Source: Gryllotalpicola protaetiae (GTDB lineage: Bacteria; Actinomycetota; Actinomycetes; Actinomycetales; Microbacteriaceae). From it: 64,000 nucleotides of DNA. The position numbers and the translations under genes are program-made. Under the pieces are notes generated by a model. It made no database searches. It was not told the DNA's origin and saw nothing but the letters and a program-made list of their open reading frames with translations. The stretch is from contig NZ_CP032624.1 of assembly GCF_003627055.1 (NCBI RefSeq), positions 372,001-436,000 on the forward strand, read 5' to 3'. Positions within the stretch are counted from its first letter, which is position 1. The number at the start of each line of letters is the position of its first letter. Of this stretch, positions 33,142 through 40,422 are shown one piece after another.

Positions 33142-34665
33142 ATGACCGACGAAGTGACCAGAGTCGACAGTGCCGTCGTCGGCGAGACCGCCACGACCGC
33201 GATCGTCGACCCCCAGGCCACGGTCGGCCCGACGCCCACGTGGGTGGCCCCGGAGCCCCGCAAGAAGCGTCTCGGCCTCTGGCTCGGCATCCCCGGTGGC
33301 GTTCTCGTCGCAGCTGCCGTCGTCGCCTCACTCGTGCTGATCGCCCCCGGCGTGACGGCGGCGGGCGCGCCGCTCGGCTTCACGACCTCCGGCCTCGCGC
33401 AGCAGGCGATCACCGACCGCCTCGATCGCGCGCAGATCCACATCGGCGATGCGACGCTCACCGCCGCGCAGCTGGGCGCGACGGTCAACGCGAAGGCGCT
33501 CGCCACCGCCGCGTTCGACGACCACCCGCTGTGGAAGGTGACCGCCTGGAATCCGAAGCCGGTCGCAGGCACCGTCACCCTCGACCCCGACACGGCGCTG
33601 CCGGCTCTGCGCCACGCGGCCCCCGAGCTCTTCACCAACGCGACCCAGGCCGGCGTGATCTTCGACGCCGCGACCGGGAAGTTCACTGTGACGCCGTCGA
33701 AGCCCGGGCAGGGGGTCGATCTCGACGCGCTCGCCGCGAGCCTCGGCACGGCGCTCACCTCGGGCGACTCGACGGCAACGGCGGCCGGCCCGGGGGCACT
33801 CCTCTCGAGCGGTCTGTCGCTCACGGTGCAGCCGAAACTGACCGCGGTCGACGCGGCCGCCACCACGGCGAAGGCGCAGGCGTTCGCCGACAAGCTCAAC
33901 CAGCAGGTCGACACCGCGGGCTTCTACCTGCAGGACCAGCGGGCCGAGGCCGTGCCGCTTGCCACGCTCGCATCGTGGTTCACGGTCAAGGCCGACTCGC
34001 TGACCGGCGAGTTCGCCGTCACCCCGAACCGGTCGGCGATCGAGAGCGCCGTGGCCGATCTGCCTGCCAAGGTCAACCAGCAGGCGCAGAACGAGACCGA
34101 TGTCACGAACTCGGCCGGCAAGATCCTGAGGGTCGTGCAGAAGGGCCAGAACGGCTACGGCATCACCTCGACAGACGGCCTTGCGACGCAGATCGGCGAC
34201 TCGCTGAAGAGCGGTGATTTCTCGTTCAAGCTGCAGGGCCAGGTCGTGCAGTATACGACGACGACGGTGTTCCGTCGCATCGAGGTCGACAAGAGCGCCG
34301 GCACGACGACGCTCTTCGAGGGCCCCAAGTCCGGCGAAGAGAAGGCCGTGGCGACCTACCCGATCGCAATCGGCACGGGCGGGGTGCACGAGACGCGCGA
34401 TGGCCACTACACGGTCTACGCGCAGCTGCCCATCCAGGACATGGGCAACTGCGACGGCAAGAGCCCCCAGTACGACTACTGCACGAAGAACGTGCCATGG
34501 GTCTCGTATTTCGACGGCGACCAGGGCTTCCACGGCACCTACTGGCACAACGACTTCGGCCCGGGCGCACGCAAGAGCCACGGCTGCGTGAACATGCGCA
34601 TCCCCGACGCGCTCGCGCTGTACAAGTTCGCTCAGGTCGGCACCGAGGTCTGGGTGCACGAGTAA
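33142..34665 (+). CDS. L,D-transpeptidase with peptidoglycan-binding domain
   Basis: 507 residues: a short cytoplasmic N-terminus, one membrane helix (about 40-63, LWLGIPGGVLVAAAVVASLVL), a repeated extracellular region of the PG_binding_4 type, and a C-terminal YkuD domain with the catalytic signature H-x-x-x-W-H-N-D-F and SHGCVNM, active Cys in SHGC near residue 480. It would cross-link peptidoglycan stem peptides through meso-DAP/Lys residues outside the membrane. AGGGGG at about 6 nt upstream supports the ATG at 33142. Signal-anchored cell-wall enzyme; exact bond formed is inferred from the family. Confidence 0.93.
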   Translation: MTDEVTRVDSAVVGETATTAIVDPQATVGPTPTWVAPEPRKKRLGLWLGIPGGVLVAAAVVASLVLIAPGVTAAGAPLGFTTSGLAQQAITDRLDRAQIHIGDATLTAAQLGATVNAKALATAAFDDHPLWKVTAWNPKPVAGTVTLDPDTALPALRHAAPELFTNATQAGVIFDAATGKFTVTPSKPGQGVDLDALAASLGTALTSGDSTATAAGPGALLSSGLSLTVQPKLTAVDAAATTAKAQAFADKLNQQVDTAGFYLQDQRAEAVPLATLASWFTVKADSLTGEFAVTPNRSAIESAVADLPAKVNQQAQNETDVTNSAGKILRVVQKGQNGYGITSTDGLATQIGDSLKSGDFSFKLQGQVVQYTTTTVFRRIEVDKSAGTTTLFEGPKSGEEKAVATYPIAIGTGGVHETRDGHYTVYAQLPIQDMGNCDGKSPQYDYCTKNVPWVSYFDGDQGFHGTYWHNDFGPGARKSHGCVNMRIPDALALYKFAQVGTEVWVHE

Positions 34666-34699
34666 GGCGGTCCCCAGAGTCCGGCCGCGCGCTACGGAG

Positions 34700-35662
34700 C
34701 TAGGGAACGAGGACGATGCGGCCGAACACCGAACCGTCGTCCATGCGCCGGTGGGCGTCGGCCGCGCGATCGAGCGGGAGCACCGCGTCGACGACCGCAG
34801 CGAGCTCGCCGCGGGCTGTGGAAGCGAACTGCGCGGCGCGCACGGCGTCCCGTTCGTCAGGCGGCACGGTGGCGAGACTGAACGTTGCGAACGAGAGCGA
34901 CTTCTGGAACGCGCGCATCAGGTGCATCCCGAAGTCGGCGGGCGGCTGTCCGGCCACGGCGCCGACGACGACCATGCGGCCGCCCGGTGCGAGACGGTCG
35001 ATGAACGAGGGGATGCCGGGGCCGCCGACCACGTCGACGATGACGTCGTATTCCCCAAGGTCCGCGGCGTCGCCCTGGCCGGTTCTGTCGAGCACGGCGG
35101 TCGCGCCGAGCTCGACGAGACGCCGCCCCCGCTCGGCCGACGCGGTCGTCACCGCGATCGATCTCGCACCGGCGCGCGCGGCGAGCTGAACAGCAGCGAT
35201 CCCGATGCTTCCCGCGGCGCCGCGGATGAGCACCGATTCGCCCCGCCGGAACCGGCCGTGGGCGAGCGCGAAATGCGCAACGGGCGCCGCGCTTCCGATC
35301 GTCACGGCGTCGACCGAGGCGAGTCGCTCCGGCAGTGCCACCACGTCGCCGGCATCCGCAACCGCCTGTTCGACGTAGCCGCCGCCGACACCGGTGAACG
35401 CCCAGACTCGCCGCCCGACCCACGACGAGTCGGCGCCGGGCCCGACCGCGGTCACACGGCCGGCGACCTCGCTTCCGAGGACCAGCCCGGGGCGGAAGCC
35501 GTAGCCGCCGAGCGTGCCCCGGCGGATGACGGCGTCCACTCCCCCGACGCCGATCGCCTCGACGTCGATGAGCATCTGACCCGCCCCGATCTCCGGCACG
35601 GCCCGGTCCACGACTGCCATTCCACTCGGGTCGCCGAACTCCTCGACGGTCACTGCACGCAT
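34700..35662 (-). CDS. Zinc-type or quinone oxidoreductase (MDR superfamily)
   Basis: 320-residue medium-chain dehydrogenase of the quinone-oxidoreductase branch: catalytic domain start MRAVTVEEFGDPSGM, GSEVAGRVTAVGPGADSS, then NAD(P)-binding GAAGSIGIAAVQLA and the closing IDRLAPGGRMVVVGA. No cysteine tetrad for structural zinc is seen, fitting a zinc-free NADPH:quinone or enone reductase. It is divergent from a TetR regulator with a perfect palindrome between them, which should control it. Confidence 0.9.
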   Translation of the reverse strand: MRAVTVEEFGDPSGMAVVDRAVPEIGAGQMLIDVEAIGVGGVDAVIRRGTLGGYGFRPGLVLGSEVAGRVTAVGPGADSSWVGRRVWAFTGVGGGYVEQAVADAGDVVALPERLASVDAVTIGSAAPVAHFALAHGRFRRGESVLIRGAAGSIGIAAVQLAARAGARSIAVTTASAERGRRLVELGATAVLDRTGQGDAADLGEYDVIVDVVGGPGIPSFIDRLAPGGRMVVVGAVAGQPPADFGMHLMRAFQKSLSFATFSLATVPPDERDAVRAAQFASTARGELAAVVDAVLPLDRAADAHRRMDDGSVFGRIVLVP

Positions 35663-35701
35663 CCGCTCGCCCCTTCGCTGTCTTCGACCGGTACGCTGGC
35701 G

Positions 35702-35730
35702 ACGCTAGCGGACGCATGCGTCCATATATC
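35702..35730. promoter_or_regulatory. TetR operator between divergent promoters
   Basis: A perfect 14-bp palindrome GGACGCATGCGTCC (35710-35723) lies exactly between the -10 boxes of the two divergent genes: TAGCGT on the - strand (35707-35702) for the oxidoreductase and TATATC (35725-35730) for the regulator. A dimer bound there would block both. Confidence 0.65.
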
Positions 35731-35743
35731 CGAATCGAGACGG

Positions 35744-36334
35744 ATGCCTGCCCAAGTGACTCACCTGCTTCGCGCTGACGCGCAGGACAACCGCGACCGC
35801 GCCCTCGAGGCCGCGAGGTCGCTCTTCGCCGAGCGCGGCATCGCCGCCGTCACGATGCGCGACATCGCCCGGCGAGCCGACATCGGGCCGGCGACCCTGT
35901 ACCGCCGCTTTCCGTCGAAGCAGAGCCTGGTCGACCACGCGTTCGCCGAGGAGACCGCAGCGTGCAGGCGCATCGTGCTCGACGGCGCGGCTGACGACGA
36001 CGCCTGGCGCGGCTTCTGCACGGTGATCATGGAGCTCTGCGCTCTGGGGGTGCGCAACCAGGGTTTCACGGATGCCTTCACAGCCGACCGCGGCGACCCC
36101 GCTTCGCTGGCCGCGCACCGCGCGGAGCTGCTGCGCGCTCTGGGCGGACTCGCGCGGCGCGCGCAGCGGCAGGGCCGCCTGCGGGCAGACTTCACCATCG
36201 ACGACGTCGTGCTCATCCTCCGCGCGGGGCGAGGCTTGTCGACTGTGCCGCTCGCCGACCGGGCCGCTGCGGCGCACCGATTCGCGTCACTCGCGATCGA
36301 CGCGCTTGGGATCGGGCCGGCAGCAACAGGATGA
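35744..36334 (+). CDS. TetR-family repressor
   Basis: 196-residue TetR: helix-turn-helix ALEAARSLFAERGIAAVTM, then RDIARRADIGPATLYRRFPSKQ, the DNA-binding part of about 20-65, followed by a variable ligand-binding domain. It is divergent from the quinone-type oxidoreductase, and the palindrome between the two starts is its likely operator. The inducer is unknown; electrophiles or quinones would fit the target gene. The frame extends upstream but runs through the promoters. Confidence 0.92.
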   Translation: MPAQVTHLLRADAQDNRDRALEAARSLFAERGIAAVTMRDIARRADIGPATLYRRFPSKQSLVDHAFAEETAACRRIVLDGAADDDAWRGFCTVIMELCALGVRNQGFTDAFTADRGDPASLAAHRAELLRALGGLARRAQRQGRLRADFTIDDVVLILRAGRGLSTVPLADRAAAAHRFASLAIDALGIGPAATG

Positions 36335-36388
36335 ATGCGATGACCGCCGCCGAGGACCGAGGACCGAGGAACCGGATGACCGGCTTTG

Positions 36389-37771
36389 TCACACGCCGAA
36401 GCCCTTCGCCGCCACCCGAGACCAGGTCTGCGTTGCCGCCTGGACCGCATCCCATGGCGAGCCGAGGGGTGGCGTGTAGGAGAGGTCGAGTTCGGAGATC
36501 TGCGCGATGGTGAGGCCGGCGTAGAGGGCGGTGGCGAAGGTGTCGACGCGCTTGGCGACTTCGGTGCCGAGGGTGCCGACGAGTTGCGCGCCGAGGAGGC
36601 GCCCGTCGCGAGTGTCGCCGGTGATCTGGAAGTTGATCGGGTGGGAGCCGGGGTAGTAGCGCTTGTGGTCGTCGGCGGTGGCCCCGACGGTGAGCGGCTG
36701 GTACCCCGCGGCGGCTGCGTCATGGTCGCGAAGTCCGGTGCGGGCGGCGACGATGTCGAAGACCTTCACGACCTGGGTCCCCACGGACCCGGCGAAGCGG
36801 GCGTTGCCGCCGAGGGCGTTCTCGCCGGCGACGCGGCCCTGTTTGTGCGCCGTGGTGCCGAGCGGCAGATAGGTGGGGCCGAGGAGGCGGTGGTGGGTGA
36901 CAGTGCCGTCGCCTGCGGAGTAGACGTGCGGAAGGCCGGTGCGCATGTGCTCGTCGACGACGACCGCGCCGCCTGCGCCGAGGGTCGCGCCCGCGTGCTC
37001 GAGGAGCTCGGTGTTGGGGCGCACGCCGACGACGACGAGGACGAGGTCGGCGAGGCGTGCGAAGCGGCCGTCTTCGCGGACGCCCCGCACGACGAGGCCG
37101 TCGCTCGTCTTCTCGATCCCCGTGACCGTTGTCCTGGTGATCACCTCGACATCGTGCGTGTCGAGTTCGGCGTGGACGATGGCGCCGAGTTCGGGGTCGA
37201 GGGTGGAGAGGACTTCGGGGCCGCGCTGCAGTTGGGTGACTTTGATGCCGCGGACGGTGAAGGCCTCGGCCATCTCGAGGCCGACGTAACCGGCGCCGAC
37301 GATGACCGCGGTCTTCGGGCCCCTCTCGTCGAGGTGCTGGTCGAGCGCGAACGTGTCACCCATCGAGTGGAGGACGTGCACGCCGTCGGCCGGGGTGAGC
37401 CGGTCGAGCCCGGCGATGCCGGCGTGGGACGGGAGCGCCCCCGCGCCGACGACGAGCTCGTCGTACGGCAGCTGCTCGGCGCCGTCGGGACCGTGGACTT
37501 CGAGCCGCTGCCCGATCACGTCGATGCCGGTGGCCCAGGCGTCCAGGCGCAGGCTCATGCCGGTGGCTTCCAGGTCTGCGGCGGTGCGATGGGCGAGGGA
37601 CTGCCATGGCTGTACCTCGCCGGAGAAATAGTAGGGGATGCCGCAGATGGAGTAGTTCGGGTAGCGGTCGGCGACGACGACGGTGACGTCGACCGACGGG
37701 TCGAGCTCGCGGGCGCGAAGTGCTGCGGAGATGCCGGCATCGGAGCCGCCGACGGCGATCAGGTGGGTCAC
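36389..37771 (-). CDS. CoA-disulfide-reductase/NADH-oxidase-like FAD oxidoreductase
   Basis: 460-residue flavoprotein of the pyridine-nucleotide-disulfide family: FAD motif VGGSDAGISAALRA at 8-20, redox Cys43 in SICGIPYYFSGE as in CoA-disulfide reductase and Nox, then NAD-binding VIVGAGYVGLEMAEAF and a C-terminal dimerisation domain. GTG start with an AAAGGA site. It is divergent from an ArsR-arsenate reductase fusion 149 bp away; flavin-thiol reductases next to ars genes are often electron donors for arsenate reduction or thiol cycling. That role here is inferred. Confidence 0.88.
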   Translation of the reverse strand: MTHLIAVGGSDAGISAALRARELDPSVDVTVVVADRYPNYSICGIPYYFSGEVQPWQSLAHRTAADLEATGMSLRLDAWATGIDVIGQRLEVHGPDGAEQLPYDELVVGAGALPSHAGIAGLDRLTPADGVHVLHSMGDTFALDQHLDERGPKTAVIVGAGYVGLEMAEAFTVRGIKVTQLQRGPEVLSTLDPELGAIVHAELDTHDVEVITRTTVTGIEKTSDGLVVRGVREDGRFARLADLVLVVVGVRPNTELLEHAGATLGAGGAVVVDEHMRTGLPHVYSAGDGTVTHHRLLGPTYLPLGTTAHKQGRVAGENALGGNARFAGSVGTQVVKVFDIVAARTGLRDHDAAAAGYQPLTVGATADDHKRYYPGSHPINFQITGDTRDGRLLGAQLVGTLGTEVAKRVDTFATALYAGLTIAQISELDLSYTPPLGSPWDAVQAATQTWSRVAAKGFGV

Positions 37772-37906
37772 GAGAGGGTCCTTTCGGGATGACGGCGTCA
37801 GCGACGCGTATGCGCGATACCAGGACGAGGATGAGGAGGTACCCGAGCCCGGTGGCGGCGCCGCAGGTGGGGACGCCAAACAGCTTGATGGGATCTTATT
37901 GCTCAG

Positions 37907-37916
37907 TCAAACTTGA
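37907..37916. promoter_or_regulatory. Candidate ArsR box upstream of the fusion gene
   Basis: TCAA-AC-TTGA (37907-37916) is an inverted repeat ending 4 nt before ATG 37921, with another TTGA at 37885. Similar TCAA/TTGA dyads are bound by ArsR-type repressors. Confidence 0.45.
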
Positions 37917-37920
37917 GTCG

Positions 37921-38622
37921 ATGAACGTTGAGCTAATTGAAGCGGAGAGGCGAGCAGCCGTGCACGCGGCGCTGGGAGACTCGGGCCGACTGCGGATCGT
38001 GGACGCGCTCTCACTCGGGGATCGGACCCCGGTGGAGCTGCAGGCTGAGCTCGGCATGCCCTCGAACCTGATGGCCCACCACCTCAAGACGCTCGAAGCG
38101 GCCGGGCTGATCAGCAGGCACCGCTCCGAGGCGGACCGGCGCCGCAGCTACGTGACCCTGGAGCGCGACGGCCTCGCCGGGCTGCTGCAGGGCGACCAGC
38201 TCACGGCGCCGAGGGTGGTGTTCGTGTGCACCGCGAACACCGCCCGTTCGCATCTCGCGGCGGCGCTGTGGCGCACCAGGAGCGAGATCCCGTCGACGTC
38301 GGCTGGAACGCACCCGGGTGAGCGCATCGCCCCAGGCGCACTGCAGGTCGCCCGCCGGCACGGGCTGGAGCTGCCCGAGGTGGCGCCGCGGGCGCTGGCG
38401 GACGTGGCGCAGCCGAGTGATCTCGTGATCACGGTATGCGATCTCGCGCACGAGGAGCTCGCCGAGCCGGCTGCGCTGCACCTGTCCGTCCCCGACCCGG
38501 TGGTGCTCGGCACCAGGAAGGCATTCGATCGGGCGTTCGAGCTGCTCGCGCAGCGCATCGAGGACCTGGCGCCGCGGATCTCATCTTCGAGACGGATGCG
38601 CACACCGCAGCGCAATGCCTGA
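37921..38622 (+). CDS. ArsR repressor fused to arsenate reductase (LMW phosphatase type)
   Basis: 233 residues in two parts. Residues 10-85 are a winged-helix ArsR (ALGDSGRLRIVDALSL, MPSNLMAHHLKTLEAAGLIS). Residues 98-225 are a low-molecular-weight phosphatase-fold arsenate reductase with the CX5R loop FVC103TANTAR109S, and DPVVLGTRKAFDRAFELL typical of the C-terminal helix. The fusion would sense and reduce arsenate. The C-terminal end RISSSRRMRTPQRNA looks unrelated to the family and coincides with the edge of the decayed gene that follows, so the true 3' end may have been rewritten. Confidence 0.88.
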   Translation: MNVELIEAERRAAVHAALGDSGRLRIVDALSLGDRTPVELQAELGMPSNLMAHHLKTLEAAGLISRHRSEADRRRSYVTLERDGLAGLLQGDQLTAPRVVFVCTANTARSHLAAALWRTRSEIPSTSAGTHPGERIAPGALQVARRHGLELPEVAPRALADVAQPSDLVITVCDLAHEELAEPAALHLSVPDPVVLGTRKAFDRAFELLAQRIEDLAPRISSSRRMRTPQRNA

Positions 38623-39165
38623 ACTGCCACTCGACGGGTTGGGCCACCTTCACCCGCGTGGGCGGCGACATCAGCCACGACATCGACCTCATCATCGGCT
38701 CCCCCGAGGTGCGAGAAATGGTACGCGCCGCGCTCTCAGAGCTGTCCGAGTCCAGCCACTTGCAGGGCACGAAGTGGCGTGGAGAGTTCGAAGGCGTCCA
38801 TGTCGACGTCTACATCCCCCACCAATCCGAACTCGGGGGCAAGCTCCGGCTACGTGTCGAAGTTCTCGCCATTCGGAGAAGGGCTTCAAAGATGCCCGCG
38901 AGATCCTCCGACTCCTGGCGCGAGGCGTCCACAGACAAGGCCTGCAGTATCCTCGCCGCCGCGACTGCTGGCGTCGCCGATGACCTCCCTGGTCATGTCG
39001 CGAACGCCTTCGAGCTGCTCGGGCCGCGCTAGGGCGCCAACAAGAAGCAGCGCGAGCAGATATTGCGCGGCAAGGCGGTTCGCACGGGCATGCTCAGGCA
39101 AGAGCTACACCCGTTGGATCGCGCCCTGGGTCGCCGTGTGGCTCTCGCCAGACGGTCCGGTGTGA
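38585..39165 (+). pseudogene. Decayed gene, nucleotidyltransferase/AbiEii-like remnant
   Basis: No start codon fits and the reading frame changes at least twice. In the first frame the recognisable part runs DAHTAAQCLNCHSTGWATF, then GGDISHDIDLIIGSPEV, a DID-type nucleotidyltransferase motif. HVDVYIPHQSELGGKLRLRVEVLA follows. Then GFKDAREILRLL is readable only in another frame, and TAGVADDLPGHVANAFELLG again in the first before a stop at 39030. Downstream, SYTRWIAPWVAV appears in a third frame. It resembles toxin-type or phage-defence nucleotidyltransferases. Nothing else is seen between the arsenate gene and the aminotransferase. Confidence 0.65.
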
Positions 39166-40422
39166 GGTCAGCGAGAAGAGCAGGCATTGCTCAGTCCTCG
39201 GTATAGCTGTCGGCTGCGGCCTCGACACCGCCTGCCGGGGCACAGAGACGCCAAATCGGCGCAACACTGCTTCAAGGGCGGCCAGCGTCGTGAGCACGGC
39301 ATCCTTGCGGGCGTTGTATCCCATCGTTCCGATGCGCCAGACGCGGCCGTGCAATGGGCCGAACGATGTGCCTATCTCGACACCGAAGTCATTCAAGAGC
39401 ACAGCCCGGGCAAGGTCTCCAGGAACCCCCGCAGGGATCTCGACGGCGACGACATTGTTCATTTTGTGGGAAATGTCGCCGAACACGGCCAGGCCCAGTC
39501 CCTGTAGCCCCGCGAGCATAGCGTCGCCTGCGCTTCGATGACGGCCAATGACCGCGTTCCGTCCCTCGAGTAGCAGCACCCGAGCGCACTCGTGCGCCGC
39601 GTACAGCATCGACGTTGCCTCGGTGTGGTGGTTGAGTCGGCGCGGCCCCCAATAGTCCAGGATCATTCCGAGGTCGAAATAGTTCGAGCGCACGAAATCG
39701 GGCGCGGACGGGTCGTCGGCTTCGCGGATACCCGCCTCGATCTTCTTGCGGGACTGCACGACCTCGACGGCCCGGTCGCTGAGCGTTATCGGCGCCGAGC
39801 CGGAAGGGCCGCCCAGGCATTTCTGCAAGCCCGCGGTCGCGGCGTCCACTCCCCACGCGTCCGCCTCAAAAGCGTTACCGCCGAGGGACGCCGTCGCATC
39901 GGTGTAGAAGAGCACGCCGTACTTTGCGCACAGTGCGCCGATGTCCTCGAGTGGCTGGTTCATCGTGGTCGACGTGTCGCCCTGTACGAGCGCAAGGAGC
40001 GTCGGTCTGACCCGCAGGATGGCCTCCTCGATCGTGGACGGCGTGAACACCTTGCCCCACTCGGTCCCTATGATGTGCACGTCCGCGAGTGCCCGCTCGG
40101 CGATCTCAGCGAGGAGGTGCCCGAATCGTCCGAATACCGGGACGAGCACTCGGTCTCCGGGGCGTACGAGTGAGAGGAGCGCCGCCTCAATGCCGGCGCG
40201 GGAGGTTCCGTCGACAAGAAGTGTGGCGTCGTTGCCCGTAGCCCAAATCGCGCGGTAGAGCTCTTGCGTCTCCGACATCGTCGCCGTCATGAATGGGTCG
40301 TACTGGCCGACGAGGGGTGCCGACATCGCTCTCAGCACGCTCGGGTACGCCGAGATCGGTCCGGGGCCCATGAGAAGCCGCGCGGGCGGGTCGATGGGGC
40401 CAGGGATCAAGTGCGCCGTCAT
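39094..40422 (-). CDS. PucG-like (S)-ureidoglycine/alanine-glyoxylate aminotransferase, probable 3' frameshift
   Basis: PLP-dependent class V aminotransferase with lysine K201 (LQKCLGGPSG) and SLGGNAF, LMGPGPISAYPSVLRAMSAP at the start. PucG proteins transfer the amino group from (S)-ureidoglycine to glyoxylate in purine breakdown; context fits that. As read, the protein ends with 30 odd residues that run antisense through the decayed gene. One base shift near 39240 instead gives GGVEAAADSYTED and a stop at 39191, a likely native end; see the finding. ATGA overlap with the amidase gene upstream. Confidence 0.85.
   Translation of the reverse strand: MTAHLIPGPIDPPARLLMGPGPISAYPSVLRAMSAPLVGQYDPFMTATMSETQELYRAIWATGNDATLLVDGTSRAGIEAALLSLVRPGDRVLVPVFGRFGHLLAEIAERALADVHIIGTEWGKVFTPSTIEEAILRVRPTLLALVQGDTSTTMNQPLEDIGALCAKYGVLFYTDATASLGGNAFEADAWGVDAATAGLQKCLGGPSGSAPITLSDRAVEVVQSRKKIEAGIREADDPSAPDFVRSNYFDLGMILDYWGPRRLNHHTEATSMLYAAHECARVLLLEGRNAVIGRHRSAGDAMLAGLQGLGLAVFGDISHKMNNVVAVEIPAGVPGDLARAVLLNDFGVEIGTSFGPLHGRVWRIGTMGYNARKDAVLTTLAALEAVLRRFGVSVPRQAVSRPQPTAIPRTEQCLLFSLTSHRTVWREPHGDPGRDPTGVALA

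Noticed and set aside
36349-36372. Short tandem repeat around GAGGACC
   Set aside because: Only about two and a half units; too short to support a function.
38500-39200. Duplicate of the ssrA 3' end as an attachment site at the left border of the urate region
   Set aside because: I looked for GGGGGAATTGAACCCCC-like sequence there and did not find it; serine recombinases need not leave such repeats.
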